Assembly: GCF_030272615.1 (NCBI RefSeq)
Contig: NC_081412.1
Location: 693,478,083 to 693,542,082 of the forward strand
Direction of reading: 5' to 3'
Length of the DNA stretch: 64,000 nt
Origin: Cryptomeria japonica
Lineage: Eukaryota; Streptophyta; Pinopsida; Cupressales; Cupressaceae
Below are positions 46,118 to 57,169 of the stretch, piece after piece (positions within the stretch are counted from its first letter, which is position 1; each line of letters opens with the position of its first letter). The notes beneath the pieces are model-generated. The model was not told where the DNA came from, searched no databases, and was given only the letters and a program-made list of their open reading frames with translations. The translations under genes were made by a program, and so were the position numbers.

Positions 46118-46169
46118 TAGTTCCTTAGAAGAAGCCTAACAACTTGAGGGAGATCTGGGTAGGTGTTTA

Positions 46170-46662
46170 ATGGATTCTAGTGGTCCTAGACAACAACTAC
46201 TTGTTGCACTTGATGATCTTGATCAGTCCAAAGCTAAATTCCAAGAACTAAAAACAAATCTCAAGGATGCTGAAAATTCAATTCAGACATTAAAGGAGCA
46301 AGTGAGTAAGTCCAAGGAAAAGATAGAAGAATGTGATAGACTTGCTAGAGTTAATGCACTTGAAAAAAATGAAATGGAATCCATTGTGATGAAATTGAAA
46401 AAGTAGATTGAATAAAGGAAGAAGAACGAGGAAAATTTTGCTTAGTACTTGAAAGACAAATATGAAGAATGTTGCAGACCTAAGAATGAGAATAGATAGT
46501 TGATTAATGACTTCAAAATGCTAGAGAAAATTTGGAAGATCTTGGAAAGAAGGTACTCCTTCTCAAATACAATCTTGATGTTTCAAATGAGTACAAGGAT
46601 AAGTTCCCTTGATTCCAACACTACTATTATTAATGACAAGAAATTAGCTACTAGAATCTTCA
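46170..46662 (+). pseudogene. Element D Gag N-terminus (coiled coil)
   Basis: ATG at 46170, 53 bp after the PBS: MDSSGPRQQLLVALDDLDQ, followed by heptad-rich sequence (NLKDAENSIQTLKEQVSKSK). Several stops from 46404 on. VSNEYKDKF near 46580 (in a shifted frame) matches ANEYKDKF of B Gag. Cut at 46662 by the E LTR before any zinc knuckle. Confidence 0.75.
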
Positions 46663-48186
46663 TGCAGGAGCACCTGGGCTATAATGATGCCTCACAAAGG
46701 TTTTTACCATGTTTTTTTTTTTTTTTGTTGATTAAAGTTGTAATAATGTCCTATGGACCATTTTATGTCATTTCAAACCATTTTTAATCAATTCATATCA
46801 AGTTGTAAGTCCTTTGATACCATTCATGTCATGTAGTCCAATAAGGTCCTAATTGGGTCAAGGATGGTCAAACCACTCAAAATGTATCCACGTGATGTTT
46901 AAATTATGTAATTTGTGTCTTGAAGTCATTTTTCACATGTTTCAAAGGTTAGGACCAAGTTTGAAGTCAATTTGATAAATTATGGAAAAAATGTCACAAA
47001 GGTTGTAAAGTTGTCATGACACCTTTACAACTTTCTTATGTCACTAATGCATATTTTGAACCCTAAATTTCCAATGTATATGGATATATTTGGTACAGGT
47101 ACAAGCAAGTTTAATTAGTCTCCTTTGGGCAAAGGCATGGTTTTGGGTAAGTTTTTGGTTGAAGACAAGAAGAATAATACAAAATTAATGCCTTGTTTCC
47201 AAAATTTTCTGTGTTTTTGGCTGCTATAACATTCATAACTCTCTTGTACAATTGAGTCAGGAGGTGAGGCTAGTTCCATCTCAAATATGGCTGAATTAAA
47301 TTTCTAAGGACATAAATTTTGTAAGATTTCATTAAGATTTGAGTATTTTGTGAACATTTTTCTAAAACATGTCCTAAAACCCTACTTCCAAGGGCTTGAT
47401 CAAAGAAATGTAAAAATATCTCCATTCCACTGAGGGATATTCATCAAAATTAGTGGAATGGTATGGATATGTCTTTTATAGATGGTTTTTTCTTTATTTT
47501 GGTAGGGACCAAGGTAGGATGCATCTTTGGAGCAATGGATGCCTAACATCTCTATGTGTTAAGCCAAGGAAGTGTGGGCTTGAATGAACTTGTGTTAAAT
47601 ATGATTGTTTGGGAACCCAAAAACTATTGAATTGGTGGATTTGGGTTGTGTTACACCTTTCCATATCATTTTTGGAGTTGTGGAATGTAAAAATAGGGCA
47701 CTTTCTTTGTAAAATAGGGCTAATTGGGGCTCTAGAGCAACAATAAAAGTCAATTTTTGATACATACCCTCCAAAACACCTTAGGCTCATTTTGAGATAT
47801 TTTTTATAAATCCAAAATGGGTATCCAAAAATAATTTCACAATATTTACATCTAGTCTATAACAAAATACATTCATGATAGTCCTAAAAGGGAGGGCTAC
47901 TAAGAATTTGGGGTGGTTGTGAAGCATGTCATTATTCTACATATAAAATAACTTTTCCAATACATAGGAAGGGTCTATAACAATTTACTAAGGTGTTTTA
48001 AATTAATACCCTTGAGAATCCAAGTTTTTTGTGAGCCCTCACTAAGTTAGTTCAGTTTTGACTAGGTTTAGGGAACCTAGTGTGTTGGGTGAGTTGGGAG
48101 AAAGAACTCCCTAATTGTGTATCATCCTTATTGACTTATAAAACTCAATTGAAAACTTCTCCAATCCTCTTCCCACCTCTACATCA
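46663..48186 (+). repeat. Element E 5' LTR (1524 bp)
   Basis: TGCAGGAGCACC ... CTCTACATCA. A T-run (about 17 T) at about 46712-46728 is not shared in full with the other LTR. No gene seen. It lacks the U5 module found in the copia-like LTRs. Confidence 0.85.
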
Positions 48187-48189
48187 AAG

Positions 48190-48201
48190 TGGCATCAGAG
48201 C
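48190..48201 (+). other. Element E primer-binding site
   Basis: tggcatcagagc, three bases after the LTR end; one base different from the Met-type tggtatcagagc. Confidence 0.75.
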
Positions 48202-48271
48202 AAGGAAATAGATCCTTGAAGGTGAAAGATTGAAGGTTGAGAAAAGGTAAGGTTGAGGAGATGAAGACAAG

Positions 48272-50302
48272 ATGCCTCCAAAAGTTGGGTCAATAGTTGC
48301 TAGGGAGTTGAAAGCCCTGAGAGAGAAGGTGGAAGAATTAGAAACCTTGAATAAGGTGATTTTTGTATTAAATTCAAATGTCGAGGTCACCATGGAAGAA
48401 GGTGATCAAGAGGAAGATTCTTCTAGTGAAGAAGGGGAGATGGATCTAGAGGATGTAAGGATGATGAAGCTTTTGAAGGTTGTGAAAAGTGATGGAAGTG
48501 AAAAAATGGACTTGCCTATGTATGGAGGTAAGATATTTGGTAAATATCTCTTAGACTGGATAGGAGCCATGGAGAACTGCTTTGAAATTGAAGAGGTAGA
48601 TGATGATCAAAAAGTGAAGAAGGCTAAAACCAAGTTGAAGGGACATGATTTGTTGTGGTGGAACTTTGTACAAGTTGAGAGGCAAAAGAATGGGAAAAGG
48701 AAGATCACTTCTTGGGAATGAATGAAGGAAAAACTCATAGGTTAATGACTTCTTACTAATTATAATATTCAGCTGCTTAGAAAACTACAAAATCTCAAGA
48801 AAAAGGACCTAGATGTGCAAGCATATACTGAGGAATTTTATAGGTTAAGCATAAGAACAAAGTATGAGGAAGATGAAGAAGGAAAAGTGGAAAGATATCT
48901 TAATGGTTTGACATATAATATTCAAGATGCATCAAAAATAATAGAACAATGTTTTCAAATGGATATAAGATTAGAAGAAAAGGTGAAGATGAGACAAGAG
49001 AAGGCTACAAGAGGGAGATACAGTACATCAAGAGGAAGAGGTACCTTTTCTACATCAAAATAGTCCAATCAAGGACAAGAAGATGCTAGTAAGGGTAAAA
49101 AACTAGAAGTTGAATCTAGAGGTGGATGGAGAGGTGGAAGAATGAATGCAAGGGGTAGATATGTGGGTCAAAAAAGTGGATCCAATGTGTTTTTAGGAAG
49201 ATGCTAGACATGTGGTGAGTTTGGACATCCATACTTTAAGTTTCCTAATAAGTTTGGTCCTACTTCTAATGGTAGTGAAAGAAGAGGTGAGAAGAGAGTC
49301 CAAATTGTGCAAGAAGAGGAAGAAGGAAGTGCCAATTATCCAAGTCATGGATGTGAATCAGAATTTGGTGAAGCTTTGATGCTACAAAGACAACTTTTGA
49401 AATACTCCAAGGAGAAGGAACTAATGCAAAGGAGAAGTCTATTCAAGACCATATGCAATAGCAAAGGTAAAGTATGCAAGTTGATAATAGAACCAGGCTC
49501 CACTGATAACATTTTGTTAAGAGAAATGGTTGATAAGTTAGGATTGGTGAAAGTACCTCATGAAACACCCTACAAGGTGTCATGGTTAAATAAACATCAA
49601 TCACTTCTAGTCAATGAGCAGGCTCTAGTTGAGTTTCAAATTGGAAAGTATAAGGACATAGTGCTTTGTGATGTTCTACCAGTGCAATGTTTCCATTTGT
49701 TGCTTGGAAGGCCATGGCAATTTGACAAATGTGTTGTGTATGATGGATGGGCTAACACATATCAGATTGAACATGAAGGGGACTCCTTTACTTTACTTCC
49801 ATTGAAAGAGGTTGGAGAAGATCAGACAAGGGCATACAAGGTAATCATGATGGGTAGTAAAGAGTTTGTGAAGGTAATTGAGGAGGAATCAAGCCAAGTT
49901 GTAGTCACTCCAATACCTGGAGAAGCTAAAAAAAATGACTTGAAGGTAGTTTATGTCATGGAGGATAGATATCAGAAGTTGATGCAAAGAATAGACCAAG
50001 GTAAGGCCAAAGATCAGTTGTATGTGCAGCCATAAGGTGGTTAGAAGAAGGAAGAAGCAATCATAGTGGGAACTATTATTTGTCCTATAGTGGCAACAAG
50101 AGCTGATGGGAAAACATTTTCCACCACAATAGTGGTCCAAGGGACATCAAATAAGTGTTTGTATCTAGGTGTTCAAGCAAGGAAGGCTAAGTATCATGGT
50201 GCAAGTCTGATTCCATGAAATCAATAATGGAAAGATGTGCACAAGTCCTATAATGCTAGGGTTGAACCAATAATAGAGTATCTAATTCCATGGAGGAATA
50301 TT
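48272..50302 (+). pseudogene. Element E gag and protease
   Basis: ATG at 48272 (MPPKVGSIVARELKALREKV). An acidic N-terminus is followed by a Ty3 gag core: FGKYLLDWIGAMENCFEIEE, KVKKAKTKLKGHDLLWWN, KITSWE-stop (TGA, Arg expected)-MKEKL, YTEEFYRLSIRTKYEEDEEG, YLNGLTYNIQDASKI. A Gly/Arg-rich stretch and a broken knuckle (C-stop-TCGEFGHPYFKF, TAG near 49206) follow. The protease region 49307-50035 has CKLIIEPGSTDNILLREMV where relatives have IDSGST, so the catalytic Asp is Glu and the Ser is Pro, and CFHLLLGRPWQFDK. After 50035 the frame continues degraded (ATRADGKTF, RVEPIIEYLIPWRNIPV) until K. Confidence 0.85.
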
Positions 50303-50307
50303 CCAGT

Positions 50308-51545
50308 TGTAGACACCTAAAAATGGTCAACGCTTGCGGGATCATACTTTAACATTTGCGCATTGCCTTATTTTAGGGTTTTTGCGTCGCATTAACATTT
50401 CTCCTATGTCACGCATTTGGTCTTTATCATTTGCGAGCATCAATTTATTCTTCTACATTCTTCAGTCATCTCGCTCTCAAATTTGGTCTTGTCGACAACA
50501 ATCTTCAGTCATGATTTTGGTCGATCTTTGTCCTTGTCAATCTTGTCATATTGCGATCGATTCGTCATCGATCCTTGTCCTTTTCAATCATGTCAATTTG
50601 GTCAATTTGTCATTGATTTTTGTCAACCAATCTCAATCAAATCATTTATCACACTGGTCATTTATCAATTCAAAATCATGATCGAATCGATATCAACTAT
50701 CCTTTGTCAAGACCTAATTGTCATTCTCGCATTGCTAATCATTTAACCTTGTGTGTCATTTCTCTCTCTAGGATTAATAATTTATCCTAAGTCTTCTTGT
50801 TGCAATTAAATGTTCATTTAATTGGCTAATTATTCCTCTTTGTGAATTAATGAATAAATGACAAATTATTAATTAATTTACCTAATTTCTAATTTCCATC
50901 AATTTCCTAATTTCTTAATTTTCTAATTCCTAATTTCAATTTCCTCCTATTTCTCTCCCAAAATTCATGGAAATGACATGTCAATTTGTCATAAATTTGT
51001 CATAATTAACAATCAATCAATTTTGACATAGAAGTTGTCATAATTTGTCATAAATTATCAATCAACAAATTTTGCATAGAAAGTGCATAATTTGTCATAA
51101 TTTGTCATAATTGACATAATTGATTTGCAATTTCCATTTGAATTGAATCATGCTAATCTTGTCATCTCTCCAATTCTTCTATAAATTGGATGAATTTTCT
51201 TCAATCAAATCCCTGAACCCTTAATTAATAATTGGTAATCAAACTATCGAATTTACACTTCTAGTACTCTTGATCAAAAATCCCGTCTACTTGCTTTCAA
51301 TTGTGTGTGCTTGTAGGTGAGATCCACAACCAAACCATTTGGAGAGGAAATAAGAACAATGGAGCCGCATGAAGGATCATTCAAATCGTGTCTATGGTTT
51401 GCATAATCTTTGCTTTTGAATGTTTTTGTTTCATGTCTCTATTGAGTGTTGTTTAGGATAGATCATTGCAATGAGTTTTTGTGATTGAGCTATTGATTAG
51501 TGTTTTTTATCTTGTTTGTGATGATTTCCTATTTCCTATGCTACA
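50308..51545 (+). repeat. Solo LTR K (1238 bp) inserted in element E
   Basis: Starts TGTAGACACC, a form common in plant gypsy LTRs, and ends atgctaca, giving the terminal inverted TGTAG/CTACA. Flanked by a perfect 5-bp duplication ccagt (50303-50307 and 51546-51550). No internal sequence or second LTR is present, so it is a solo LTR. Pyrimidine- and AT-rich; no credible ORF. Confidence 0.9.
50975..51123 (+). repeat. tttgtcataa repeat cluster in solo LTR K
   Basis: About seven copies of (t)ttgtcataa(tt/at) in 150 bp, arranged in irregular tandem with cttgacata variants. AT-rich; near the middle of the LTR. Confidence 0.75.
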
Positions 51546-51652
51546 CCAGTATAGACAATAAGTAAAAGGCATGCTGAAGCTGAGGAGAAGTGTGGAGCAA
51601 AGAATGGAAATGACTCATGGGGAATGAGTTCTTTTCTAGGCTGGGTGTATGG

Positions 51653-53136
51653 TGCAGAAGCACATGGGCTATAATGATGCCTCACAAAGGTTTTTATCAT
51701 GTTGTTTTGTTTTTGTGTTGATTAAAGTTGCAATAAGGTCCTATGGACCATTTTATGTCATTTCAAACCATTTGTAATCATTTCATATCAAGTTGTAAGC
51801 CCTTTGATGCCATTTGTGTTGTGTAGTCCTACAAGGTCCTAATTGGGTCAAGGATGGTCAAACCACTCAAAATGTATCCACATGATGTGTAAATTATGTA
51901 ATTTGTGTCTTGAAGTCATTTTTGACATGTTTGAGAGGTTAGGACCAAGCCTGAAGTCAATTTGATAAGTTATGTAAACATTGTCACAAAAGTTGTAAAG
52001 TTGTCATGACACCTTTACAACTTTCTTATGTCACTAATGCATATTTTGAACCCCAATGGTCCAATGTAGTTTGGGACAGTTGGGATATCTTCAAGAAAGT
52101 TTAAATAGACTATTTTGGGTATAGGCATGGTTGTGGGTGAGTTTTTGGTCGAAAAGAAGAAGAATAATACAAAATTAAAGTGTTGTTTCTAGAATTTTAT
52201 GTGTGTTTTGCTGCTATAATATTCATAACTCTCTTGTATGATTGAATTAGGATGTGATACTAGTTCCATGTGAAATTTGGTTGAGCTACCTTTCTAAGGA
52301 CATCAACTTTTTAAGATTTCATTAAGATTTGAGTATTTTGTGAATGTTTTTCCAAAACCTGTCCTAAAACCCTACTTCCAAGGACTTGATCAAAGAAATG
52401 TAAAAATATCTCCATTCTATTTAGTTATATCATAAAACTTGGTGTAATGGTAGGGATATGTCTTGTACAGATGGGTTCTTCTTTATTTTTGCAAGGACCA
52501 AGGTTGGATGCATCTTCAGAGCAATGAATGCCTAACATCTCTCTGTGTTAGGCCAAGGAAGTGTGGATTTGAATGAATCTATGTTAAATATGATTGTTTG
52601 GGCACCCAAAACCTATTGAATTCATGGTTTTTGGTTGTGTTAAACCTTTCCATATCATTTTTTGAGTTGTGGAGTGTAAACATAAGGTACTTTCTTTGTA
52701 AAATAGGGCTAATTGGGGCTCTAAAGCAGTGGTAAAAGTCAATTTTTGATGCATACCCTCCAAAACACCCTAGGCTCATTTTGAGGTATATTTTATAACT
52801 CCAAAACAAGTATCTAAAAATAGTTTTACAGTCTTTATATCTAGTCTATAAAAAAATATAATCATGACAATCATAAAAGGGAGGGCTACTAGGAATTTGG
52901 GGTAGTTGTGAAGCATGAAATTATTCCACATGTCAAAGAAATTTTCCAATGCATGGGAATGGTCTATACAAATGTCATAAGGTTTTAGAAATGACTTCCC
53001 TTTATAATCCAAGTGTTTTTTTATCCCCCACTAAGTTAGTTCAGTTTTGACTAGGTCTAGGGAACCTTGTGTGTTGGGTGAGTTGGGAGAAAGAACTCCC
53101 TAATTGTGTATCATCCTTATTAAATTTTAAAACTCA
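51653..53136 (+). repeat. Element E 3' LTR (3' end missing)
   Basis: TGCAGAAGCACATGGG onward, parallel to 46663 onward with many substitutions (older than the gypsy LTR pair). Alignment stops at about 53136 (aaaactcagttg); the sequence then turns into the minus-strand ORF2 of F. No clear purine tract lies directly before it. Confidence 0.8.
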
Positions 53137-55398
53137 GTTGTGGAAAGGCTCTTCAGAGAAGCCATGCACTTGGCTAAAAGAAAAGTCACTACTTAGAAAC
53201 CAGTCACAAGGGAGGCACTCATTATACATCCCATTCATTTGTATATGAGAAAAGCGAGCAAGAGGCTCCTCGAGGATCAAACCGAGATCTCGAAGGATGG
53301 GAGAACCAGTAGGTGTCGTAAGAAGATCACAATATGGTTGTCTAGGCTAACATGGGCATTGTTCACCACCCTGATCAGCCTATTGCCCCTGTTCAGTTCC
53401 CTTAGAAGGTATGTCCTAACTGACATCTTCTATATCTAGGGCATCGACATCTATGGTGTCGACTAGTTCCTCCACCAAGTTTCCTTCCTCATAAAAAACC
53501 TCATCCAGTTTGGAAATAACCAGTTCCTTTTCCACTTGGAGGTTGGCCATTCAAGCTTTGTGAAAGCTAATAGCATGGGCCATGTGTTGATGTGTATCCT
53601 TTTCTACATCATCAACTCTCCCTTCCAACAACCAGAGTCTTCTTCTCCTTGTGAAGAAGAGACCTTTATTTTGATCCAATACATCAAATAATTCTGAATT
53701 TGAGAGTTCAGGGAAGTACTGTGCAAAAAATTTCTCCCTAATCTCTTGTTCCTTTTCAATGGCAATGCACCATTTGTTATCCAATGCTTTAAATAATGAA
53801 TCTAGTGTCTGAGATTTAATCTCTGATGGTGACCGGTCATTTTTGCATAAATAAAGATTGATTTCCTATGGTACTTCATCTTTTTCTTCACTATTGAATT
53901 CATCATAATAATCAATTAAATCATGAAGTAACTTTCTCCTAATATTCTTTACTATTCTTTGACAATGTGTCAAAGGTTTGTAAGAGGAGATATCTATATT
54001 TATCGGTGCAGAAGTTGTCGGTTCATTCTTCTTCACCTTCTTGGTCTATCCAGCCTTCTTTGGCTATTCATCAGACTCAGTTTCTTCAGAGTCCAGTTCA
54101 TTTGCCTTAGTCTTCCTCTTTCTTTCGAAGACTTTTGCCGGTGTTACCTCCAGTTTCTTCTTTGCCGGTGACTGCTTGGTCACTTTTGGAGTCTCAGTGG
54201 TAGCTGGTGCTGATGCTACAGGCATTGCCTTAGCTTTCTTGGCTGCTAGTTCTTTTCCCTTCTTCACCAATGGTTCTTCAACTAGTGCGATCCTCTCCAA
54301 GTAGGTTCCGGTTCACTTAGCCTTTGGATCAAGAGGCGAGGCAATAAGGGTTGAAGCATACCCTTCCAGCATGTCAAACATGACCTCATATCCCATAGGC
54401 TCCACTTCCTCCATTCTAGGCTCAACAACCTCCATTAGACATTTGTCCACCTGAATAGTGAAACATATGTCATCTTCATACTTCTTCACTATGTCAACTA
54501 AGATTCGTACCCTCTGACTCATCTTTCTTCTGAACTCATCAAAGTATTTGTTCAGTATCTCAGGGTAGCCAGTTCCAATGGCTTGCACACTTTCCTTTAT
54601 CTGCTTGGTTACCGGTTGGTCAGGGGACCACTAGACATCTCCTACACCCGGAAAGTAGCCTTGGAAATAGAAAAACAACCCTACCAGTAGTTGTCCAAAC
54701 TTAAATCTTAGTGAATTGTCCTTTTTAATTGCCTTAAGATTTAATAGGAGTTGCCTCTGCATACCAGTGCATAAGTCAAATGATTTATCCTCTATAATCA
54801 TACGATAAGCGACATTTACCACTACAGCAGATACATAATTAATCCTGCTGGCTGAGAATGTTCTGTAGCCTATCACCATGCAGGCGTATTTTACCAGTTC
54901 ATCCTTGGTAGGATTAACTATCATACCTCATGAATCACTTGCCAAACTGGTGAGCTTGGTCATTTCCATTTTGCTTACCATTCTCAGGGCTGGCACTTCC
55001 CTTGTATTGTAGAAATCGGTGACTGCATGAATTGCCTTAGGCATGATATCATGTGTTCTTTCCAAGTACATATTGTCACCATGGACTCTGCTCAAGATGA
55101 TCCTAATGTGATCCTCTGTGAAGTCTTCCAGAAAATATATCGCATTATGGAGTTTCTTCTTCTCTAAGATACTGAACTCCGGTTTGATCCTTTTGTCCTT
55201 TCCGCAAAATAGACCTAATTGAGTATGAATGGCTAAGGACCCTAGGTCTTCTATCTTGCAATCAATATAGTTTGAGATTCCTTCTTTGACTATGACTCCA
55301 GCTGGAACTTGTGACAAAGCATTATACTTGGACTTCCTCTAAATGAAACTTTCTGACTCAATAGATGTGCTTGAACTGGTATGACATGTGGAAGCCAT
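53137..55398 (-). pseudogene. Element F ORF2: unknown protein with NLS-like linker
   Basis: One frame throughout, from ATG 55398 (MASTCHTSSSTSIESES) for more than 750 codons, with no frameshift but nine stops: six TAG and three TGA, no TAA (for example 54925 TGA, 54628 TAG, 53548 TGA). The N-terminal domain (55320-54313) contains YIDCKIEDLGSLAIHTQLGL, RIILSRVHGDNMYLE, YRMIIEDKSFDL, FKFGQLLVGLFFYFQGYFPG and MGYEVMFDMLEGYA. The linker at 54300-54064 is Lys/Ala/Pro-rich (KKGKELAAKKAKA, QSPAKKKLEVTPAK, ERKRKTK), like a histone-H1 tail or nuclear signal, ending in an acidic run. The C-terminal part is helical (KEQEIREKFFAQYFPELSNS, ARRR-like TRRRRLWLLEGRVDDVEKD). No enzyme motif or TM segment. Function unknown; a DNA- or chromatin-binding role is inference. 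Confidence 0.75.
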
Positions 55399-55841
55399 TG
55401 AAGAGTATTTCAAGAACAAGAAAAATACCTTTCAAACGCGAATTTAGGGCTTCCTGATTCTTCTTTACTTCGCTCTTCATCGGATGCCAAATCACTGCTT
55501 TGAGTTCTCCACTACTGCTTGCAAACTAGATTTGAATCTCTTTCAAAGTTATCCAATTTCTTGAGATCTAATGCTCAAATTGCCTTTTCTTCGCTCTGCA
55601 CTTGAAAACTTTTCTTCGCTTGAAAACAAATAGTGAGAAATGATTTGAAAAATGCATTTATACATGTCTCTCACCTACCATCATTAATGCTCCTATATTA
55701 GGGCGTAAACCCTAATTTGCCTTTTACCATTTTCGGTCTTCTGCCAAGTGATAGGTGTAGCATACCGGTTAAGGTCTTTTACCGGTGTTAACTGGGGGTT
55801 CGAAAGCATTTTGCCATTTTCTCCCCCTAAACCTTTGAGGC
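55399..55841 (-). promoter_or_regulatory. Gag-ORF2 spacer of F with a TATA box and leader
   Basis: Read on the minus strand: gtataaa at 55663-55657, preceded by gagagacat, then about 260 nt of leader rich in gcgaagaaaag repeats before ATG 55398. No gene. It resembles a separate promoter for ORF2. B has only about 125 bp between gag and ORF2 and no such TATA. Confidence 0.5.
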
Positions 55842-57131
55842 TTATTTTGTCGGTTCTGATATTTCCACACTAGGTGCAGAAACCAGTTCCTCTTCCAACA
55901 TTGTCGGTTTCTTCTTCCATGTTTTCTTCATGTCTCCTTGAACTTTTTCAACATCTATTTCTCCTTCCTGAGTGACCAGTATATCATCAGATATACTTTT
56001 TTTGCTTCTGCAGAATCTTGCAATGTGACCTGGTTTGTTGCAGTGATAGCAAACAAGTCCAGGTGCTCTCCAAGGTCCATTGTACATGTTTCCATTCTTC
56101 CTTCTACATGTTACAACAATGTGACCATGACCATGATAGATCATACAACTTTCTCTCCATCCATTTGTCGCTTGATGACAACCGCTTCTTGACTGATGAT
56201 TGAAGTCATTAAACCGGCTGTGGTTCTGGTTCATAAAAGATTTAAGACCAATTCCTTGGGTCCTCTGAGGATATCTTCCAGTGTTATCCACTACAGACCT
56301 GCATTCAAATGCTCTATGCCCAAACTTGTTGCATGCATAACAATGAGCATTGAACTTATTGAATCTAGGTACATTGTTGATAAAATAAAGAAAAATATTG
56401 TAGGCTTTGCTCCTACATACATTGGTAGTGTGTCCTTCTTTAAGACAGTTAAAGCAAATAGGTTTGAATTTTTGCTTACCTTTTCCTTTGAGTGTTGGTT
56501 GCTTCTTTGATGCTTCAGCATTTGTTCTTGAGGATTCTCCTTCCTCATGTCCAGGAAAACCATGACCATTGGTATTCTTTTCCAGTCTAGATGACTCAAG
56601 CTTTTTCTCTAGCTTGACTGTACTTTTGCCAAACTTAGCAAGTATTTCCTTTGACTCAAAGAGTTCTTTGGAAATAGTAGTGTTTGTCTCCATAAGAATT
56701 GCATTTTTAGAGATGGCAATGTTCAGTTCTGCTTGCATGTCTTCTTTTTCCATTCTACTCTCATGAAGGCAAGCAGTTAGTGCACTAATCTCATGTTTCA
56801 ACTTGGAGATCTCATGATCTCTGTCTTTTACTAGATCTTCACCTTTTCTCTGGTTCTCAAGCTCTTGACTAAATCGAATAGTCAGTCCTTCCAACTCCTT
56901 TCTCAAATTGGAGTTTGAATCATTCAACTTATTCACTTCAGCAATCATAGCTTCCATGTTAGCTTCATCTTCAGAACTACTTTCAGATAGTTCCATCAAC
57001 TTTTCTACATGTTCTCTTCTTTTTGCTTGAGATGACTTGTATTTGACCATAAGATCATCATAGGCTTGCTCAAACTTAGTGAGCCATTGAGTAAGTTCCC
57101 TCAATGTGTATTCCCCCATATCTCTTTCCAA
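55842..57131 (-). CDS. Element F Gag: coiled coil plus four zinc knuckles (intact ORF)
   Basis: 429 codons with no stop, the only uninterrupted retroelement Gag in the window. ATG at 57131 (MERDMGEYTLRELTQW) is 23 bp after the PBS. Residues 1-190 are long heptad-rich coiled coil (MIAEVNKLNDSNSNLRKELE, HEISKLKHEISALTACLHES, KEILAKFGKSTVKLEKKLES). A basic stretch (KKQPTLKGKGKQKFK) precedes CCHC motifs CFNCLKEGHTTNVC, CYACNKFGHRAFEC, a degenerate CMIYHGHGHIVVTC and CYHCNKPGHIARFC; then an acidic tail. Likely nucleocapsid/capsid protein that packages the element RNA. No protease follows, so cleavage, if any, must come from another element. Confidence 0.85.
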   Translation of the reverse strand: MERDMGEYTLRELTQWLTKFEQAYDDLMVKYKSSQAKRREHVEKLMELSESSSEDEANMEAMIAEVNKLNDSNSNLRKELEGLTIRFSQELENQRKGEDLVKDRDHEISKLKHEISALTACLHESRMEKEDMQAELNIAISKNAILMETNTTISKELFESKEILAKFGKSTVKLEKKLESSRLEKNTNGHGFPGHEEGESSRTNAEASKKQPTLKGKGKQKFKPICFNCLKEGHTTNVCRSKAYNIFLYFINNVPRFNKFNAHCYACNKFGHRAFECRSVVDNTGRYPQRTQGIGLKSFMNQNHSRFNDFNHQSRSGCHQATNGWRESCMIYHGHGHIVVTCRRKNGNMYNGPWRAPGLVCYHCNKPGHIARFCRSKKSISDDILVTQEGEIDVEKVQGDMKKTWKKKPTMLEEELVSAPSVEISEPTK

Positions 57132-57154
57132 GTGGTTAAACTTATATAAAGGTT

Positions 57155-57167
57155 GGCTCTGATACCA
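57155..57167 (-). other. Element F primer-binding site
   Basis: tggtatcagagcc on the minus strand, two bases after the LTR end. Confidence 0.92.
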
Positions 57168-57169
57168 AT

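Larger units (their letters stand above)
43109..46662 (+). mobile_element. Element D: ORF2, LTR and gag start of a pol-less element
   Basis: Order is ORF2 C-terminal part, 3' UTR with PPT, LTR, PBS, coiled-coil gag N-terminus. So one LTR is flanked by an internal 3' end on the left and an internal 5' end on the right. This is what is left when two elements share an LTR (tandem copy or unequal recombination). Cut by G on the left and E on the right. Confidence 0.75.
46663..53136 (+). mobile_element. Element E: gypsy-like element with gag and protease only
   Basis: Two direct repeats (46663-48186 and 51653-53136) that align from TGCAG(G/A)AGCAC to the aactccctaattgtgtatcatcc segment flank an internal region with PBS, gag and protease but no RT, RNase H or integrase. 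Of the 3.5 kb inside, 1.24 kb is a later solo LTR (K). The right LTR lacks the last 35-50 bp of the left one, so its end was lost at the junction with F. Confidence 0.85.

Noticed and set aside
50334-50746. Two overlapping plus-strand ORFs of about 110 codons in solo LTR K
   Set aside because: Low-complexity Ser/Leu/Ile translation of a pyrimidine-rich LTR; no homology signal.
53137-55398. F ORF2 as a host gene rather than an element gene
   Set aside because: It recurs in B and D, always next to a coiled-coil gag or a PPT/LTR end, so it belongs to the element; capture from a host in the past remains possible.
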